This document shows positions 60,290-64,000 of a stretch of 64,000 bases of DNA, piece after piece (the stretch's first letter is position 1; each line of letters starts with the position of its first letter). A program made the translations under genes and the position numbers. Below the pieces are notes generated by a model. It made no database searches. It saw nothing but the letters and a program-made list of their open reading frames with translations, and was not told the origin of the DNA. The DNA comes from Marchantia polymorpha subsp. ruderalis (Eukaryota > Streptophyta > Marchantiopsida > Marchantiales > Marchantiaceae): positions 26,662,501 to 26,726,500 of the forward strand of contig AP031352.1 in the NCBI GenBank assembly GCA_037833965.1. Reading direction: 5' to 3'.

Positions 60290-63200
60290 TTAGTCGCAGC
60301 CATCTAAGTCCTCTGACTCAGGTCTTATTCCCTCCTCCGCAGATTCATTCTTTTCTATCTTATCCAATTGCCCCGAGATATCTGTGTTGTCTTTCTTGTC
60401 ATCGACTTGTCTTGAGGGTACTTCGTCTTTAGAGTCATCTGAACCTCGCAAACAATCTTTCTTCTCCTTCTCTTCAGAACTCTTCGAAGTTTTCTTCTCC
60501 GTTTTATCTTCGACAGCTTTTCCTGTAATCTTTCTTTCCTTCCTTTCGTCCCCATTTTTCGTGCCATCTTTCCTGTCCTTCTCTTCCAATGCTTTTGATG
60601 CATTGTTTTTATCGGGCTTATCGTCTGGTCCCTTCGACGCCACCTTCTTCTCTTTCTTATCGTCAGAAGATTTAGGCCCGTCTTTCTTCTCTGCGGGCCT
60701 AGACCCATCCCTCTTCTCCTTCCTGTCACCTTTCGGTCCATCCTTCTTGTTGGCTTTCTCACTGGAACCACGGAGTCCATCTACTTTCGCTCTGGGATGG
60801 TCCTTCCTCCTCTTCTCATCTGAAGCTTTCGTAACATCCTTTTTATCCCGCTTCTCATCTAAGGACTTCATTGCATCCTTTTTGTCCTTCTTCTCTTCTC
60901 CTGTCCTACCTGCATCCTTCCTTTCGCTTCTCTCGTCCGAGAATTTAGAGCTATCCTTCTTTTCTCTCTTGTCGTCCGCAAGTCTCTGACCACCCCTCTT
61001 TTCCTTTTTATCCTCCATCACTTTGGACCCGTCTTTTCTTTCTTTCTTATCATCCTCAGCTTTTGAATTGTCCCTCTTCAACTTCTTTTCCTCTGGCTCG
61101 ACTTTTGTGCTAACCTTAGGCCCGTCATACATTGACATAAAGAAGTTACTCTGATTTTTCTGCAAGAATCTGCCAACAACACAGTGAAGGAGTTAACATC
61201 ATCCAGTGTAAACCGTTCAAGGAAATTTACATATAGAGAAACAACAGTTTCTCCGAAACGGTTTCACTTACTTCAGGAAATCTTGCAACCTTTGTTGCAG
61301 CTGGTTCAAAGCTTCTTCTTCCATATTTATGAAGACCAAAAGCTCAGGTAGTTTCACTGGAGATACAGAATGGTAAAGTCAATGTCCGTACAGTGTAGTG
61401 AGATGAAATAAAACTGAGAAGAGGTGATCCGAGATATTCTTAGAGATACCTATCCGTAACCACAACAAGCGACTTCCTTCAAGAAACTGGCCTCGCCAAT
61501 CCAGTTAGATATATATGATAGAAGGGCACCTACAACCAAGATTATTAATTACTTATCTCTGAAATCTAAGAGATTCTTACTGCACTCAACAGGACATGCA
61601 AACTTCTCAACGATCACCACCAACTCGTACCTCTTCGGTACGCAGCTCTTTTTCATACGATACCACTGTTAGTGAATTCTTTAAAACCAAGGAGTTAAGT
61701 CCGACAATGAGAAAAAGTTGACAATAACAATACCAAATAATCTGAGTAGATGTTCAGCTCCGTATATTAGCGATGGACGTTTAGAGCTGCCCTCTGAGAC
61801 AGCTTCAGCATACTGAGCACGTTCTTGCTTGTATAACAGCATGGCCGGTAATGCTCTATCGAAATAAGCTTGAAGACCATCTAACACTTCACCAATTGAA
61901 TCTTCATCCCTGCACATAGACCTACCCGGATCAGCTTTTATCTCAGTGTGACGTTCGCAGTCTATGAGCGGCCCAATCCATAACCTTGATAGAATCAAGC
62001 GACTCTAAGGTCAAGGGCACGGCCATCTGAGAGGAATATCCAGCTAAGGGAAGAATCACTAAGTCACACCAACTCATAGCCATATTCAGATTATACGATA
62101 CCACTGCTAGTGAATTCTTTAAAACCAAGGAGTGAAGTCCGACAATGAGAAAGAGTTGACAAAAACAATACCAAATAATCTGAGTAGATGTACCAATTCA
62201 TGGCCACATATCATATCACGATTTGACAATCTCCAATATAATCTAGGTGATATGTTACACAAGAAATTTTACTCATTTTTTTTTCATAAATATAGGAAAT
62301 ATGCAGGACAAATATAAGCCAAAGGCAAGAAAAAATCACTCACGTGCCTTCCCGTTTGGTCTTCAGCTCACGATACGTTTTCAGTATTTCATCCACGCTA
62401 GGCTTTCGGGGAAGCTTGATAGACTGAAACGTCATCGCGTCGCAAATTATCAAAAAATAACCATAACCGATGCTACTGCCTCTCCATCAACACCAGATAA
62501 TCTTTATGACAAAAAATACATGCGCAACTCAAGATAAATAAAGGTGGACATATATATTATCCAGGTTTCAAAGAAGTGAAGTTGAAATTGTGCATGCAGA
62601 TCCACATCACGGTCATAAAACATATGACATACCTTTCCAGACTGGATGAGCTCCCAATCGTCCACGAGCTGTTTCTTCAGAACAGGTGGTAGAGGAATTT
62701 TCATCACTTGATCTGGCTCATCCGCATCCTTCTCCTGGATGGCATTTCACAAAGCGTGTTGAATAAAGCTGAAAGAAGTCTCATAATGGTTGTGTGAAAC
62801 TTTGACACTAAGTTATAAAGACACCAAAGAATTAGCTGCTAGCTCTGAAGAATTGACGCTTAGTTCAAAAAAGAATCCCCACAAATGATTCAAGAAAAAA
62901 AAGTGGCAGCAGTATTCACAAATTCCAACCTCTGAGACAGTTGATTCCGATTTGCGCTTCTTCCCTTTCGGCACTGTTCCACAATTCCAGCAGAGATAAT
63001 TCAGTTTAGTCCCTTGAGCAAAATGCCCTCGCAGATATCCTTGATGATAGAAGACCAACAAAAGATGGAGTACCCCGGGCCGCACAGGAAAAGACGTACT
63101 TCCTCTGAGCCACAGAAGAAGAAAAGCAAAGCATAAAATGACGATCCACCCAAATATAAAAAGAAGATCAAATGACCGATTCCTTCATAAATAGTGAATG

Positions 63201-63720
63201 GATGGAACTCTGACCAGAATTAGTTTTGCCACCTTCCTTCTCCCCCTTAGACTCTGTAGAGAGGCAGAAAGACTTAAGTTCCACGTTGAAGACTCCGAAG
63301 AACGCTCGAATATGTCTCACCAATGTCATCTCTATTTTGAACTACCCTCGGAAAAAACATGACAAACCTAGGCCAAACGCAGCTTGAAGAACAGAGCGCA
63401 TCTACTTCTTTCAAAAGACTGGAACAAAAACTGGCCACAGAAATTCACATAGATCACATAGTACTACATGGAAACTAATACTAGATGGAACACCAATTAT
63501 TGGATAAATCTTGGAAAAACTACAAACACAATACACCAATTCTCCAATTACAAATAAATCAGTAGATCATACCGGTGAGTGTCTTCTGTTTTCCTTGAGA
63601 AACGCGACCCTTAGATTGTTTGTCAACATTCTGGTCCTTGAACAACTTCTTCTGTCTCTCGAGATTCTCATCTGACAATTCCATGAGACGATTTGTACCC
63701 ACCCACTCATCCCAGCTATT
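60290..63720 (-). CDS. MRG: MRG15/MRG-domain chromatin protein with long Lys-rich tail (5' part outside window)
   Basis: MRG15-type proteins bind H3K36-methylated nucleosomes with a chromodomain and recruit acetyltransferase or deacetylase complexes with the MRG domain. Minus-strand exons, in transcript order: 63720-63573 (5' edge tentative), 63253-63215, 62973-62930, 62734-62633, 62423-62344, 61909-61734, 61356-61272, 61169-60290; all phases agree. The first visible exon has the chromodomain end (NSWDEWVGTNRLMELSDENL). A basic linker (VPKGKKRKSES) follows, then the MRG domain from MKIPLPPVLKKQLVDDWELI, through LPRKPSVDEIL, QERAQYAE, YGAEHLLRLFVKLPELL, to FLQKNQSNFFM. The last exon then continues for about 280 residues of a 13-residue Lys/Asp/Glu repeat, absent from ordinary MRG15, which ends near the MRG domain. 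The first chromodomain exons lie right of 64000 or were not recognised in 63.7-64.0 kb. Confidence 0.92.
60430..61035 (-). repeat. 39-bp coding minisatellite (13-residue repeat) in the MRG tail
   Basis: Successive units follow the pattern D-[GAS]-x-[KR]-x-x-[DE]-[DE]-K-[KR]-[ED]-[KR]-[KR], for example DGSKVMEDKKEKR, GGQRLADDKREKK, DSSKFSDERSERK, DAGRTGEEKKDKK, DAMKSLDEKRDKK. There are roughly 14-16 units, some shortened by one to four residues near the middle. The DNA is strongly strand-biased (TCTTTCTTCTC on the plus strand). Confidence 0.85.
61655..62193. repeat. 100-bp duplication copying an exon end and its 5' splice site
   Basis: About 61655-61755 and 62094-62193 are near-identical (GAATTCTTTAAAACCAAGGA at 61674 and 62112, offset 438). 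Seen on the minus strand, the left copy is the end of the MRG-domain exon (...CTCAGATTATTTG), its donor and part of the next intron. The right copy places a second such exon end and donor inside the preceding intron (62343-61910). Confidence 0.8.
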
Positions 63721-64000
63721 CTTCATTGACAGGTCCAACATGCACAATCAACCATGAAGGATTAGAGCCTGGTCTCCTGCTTACGATTGAATACTATAAA
63801 TTCGGCGCTCCATTCTATTTCAAAACGACGTTAATTCATGATTGATTGAACATTAACAACTGGATACAACAGTGCCTACAAGAATCGCTTATCTGTGCTG
63901 AGAAAGTTCCCAATGGACCAGGCAGGGAAGATGGGTCTAAAGAGCACTTGTCTAACACACTCCTACAGTCTTTCCATCCATCAGAGGGCTCAAAGGGATA

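Noticed and set aside
60384-60989. 201-codon plus-strand Ser/Phe/Leu-rich frame
   Set aside because: Antisense of the MRG Lys/Glu repeat; its hydrophobic look is a by-product of TTC/TCT codons opposite GAA/AGA.

Overview
This window is nuclear DNA of a land plant. The evidence is spliced genes with GT..AG introns, plant-type families (a HAC-class p300/CBP acetyltransferase, a ZIP metal transporter, a DTX49-51-like MATE carrier, an MRG15-type chromatin reader) and decayed plant Ty1/copia elements. Long introns, CT-rich leaders and no close match to a flowering-plant gene layout make a bryophyte, perhaps a liverwort, my best guess. That guess is inference; nothing in the sequence names the species. 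I found no operon, CRISPR array, tRNA, rRNA or phage gene.

Layout. Bases 1-1000 hold a degenerate 55-bp tandem repeat with a higher-order duplication. Bases 2040-3005 switch from a purine-rich strand to a pyrimidine-rich strand and end in four GGGG runs; this is probably the promoter and leader of the next gene. Bases 4698-19417 (+) are a complete 15-exon HAC histone acetyltransferase of about 1865 residues. From 19.4 to 22.4 kb I see only 3' flank, followed by an inverted-repeat element at 22.46-23.10 kb. From 23.3 to 38.4 kb lies a very AT-rich gene desert built from old Ty1/copia pieces in both orientations and one probable hAT-like element. A ZIP transporter (+, 39.7-41.4 kb) and an intronless MATE carrier (-, 46.2-47.9 kb) lie in a more GC-rich stretch, with another AT-rich patch between them. 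From 48 to 55.4 kb I recognise no gene. At 55.8 kb is a small helix-loop-helix protein without a basic region. At 57.9-58.8 kb is a short element with clear terminal inverted repeats. Bases 60290-63720 (-) are most of an MRG-domain gene whose 5' exons lie beyond the window.

How the genes relate. There is no sign of co-transcription; each gene has its own flanks. Two are chromatin genes: HAC writes histone acetylation, and MRG15 proteins read H3K36 methylation and work with acetyltransferase complexes. The two membrane carriers are unrelated to them. The most unusual finding is the MRG protein: its conserved MRG domain is followed in the same last exon by about 280 residues of a 13-residue Lys/Asp/Glu repeat, which ordinary MRG15 proteins lack. 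Next come the non-basic HLH protein, the multiplied M-[IV]-P-T-P-G repeats in HAC, and a perfect 17-bp-arm hairpin upstream of the ZIP gene.
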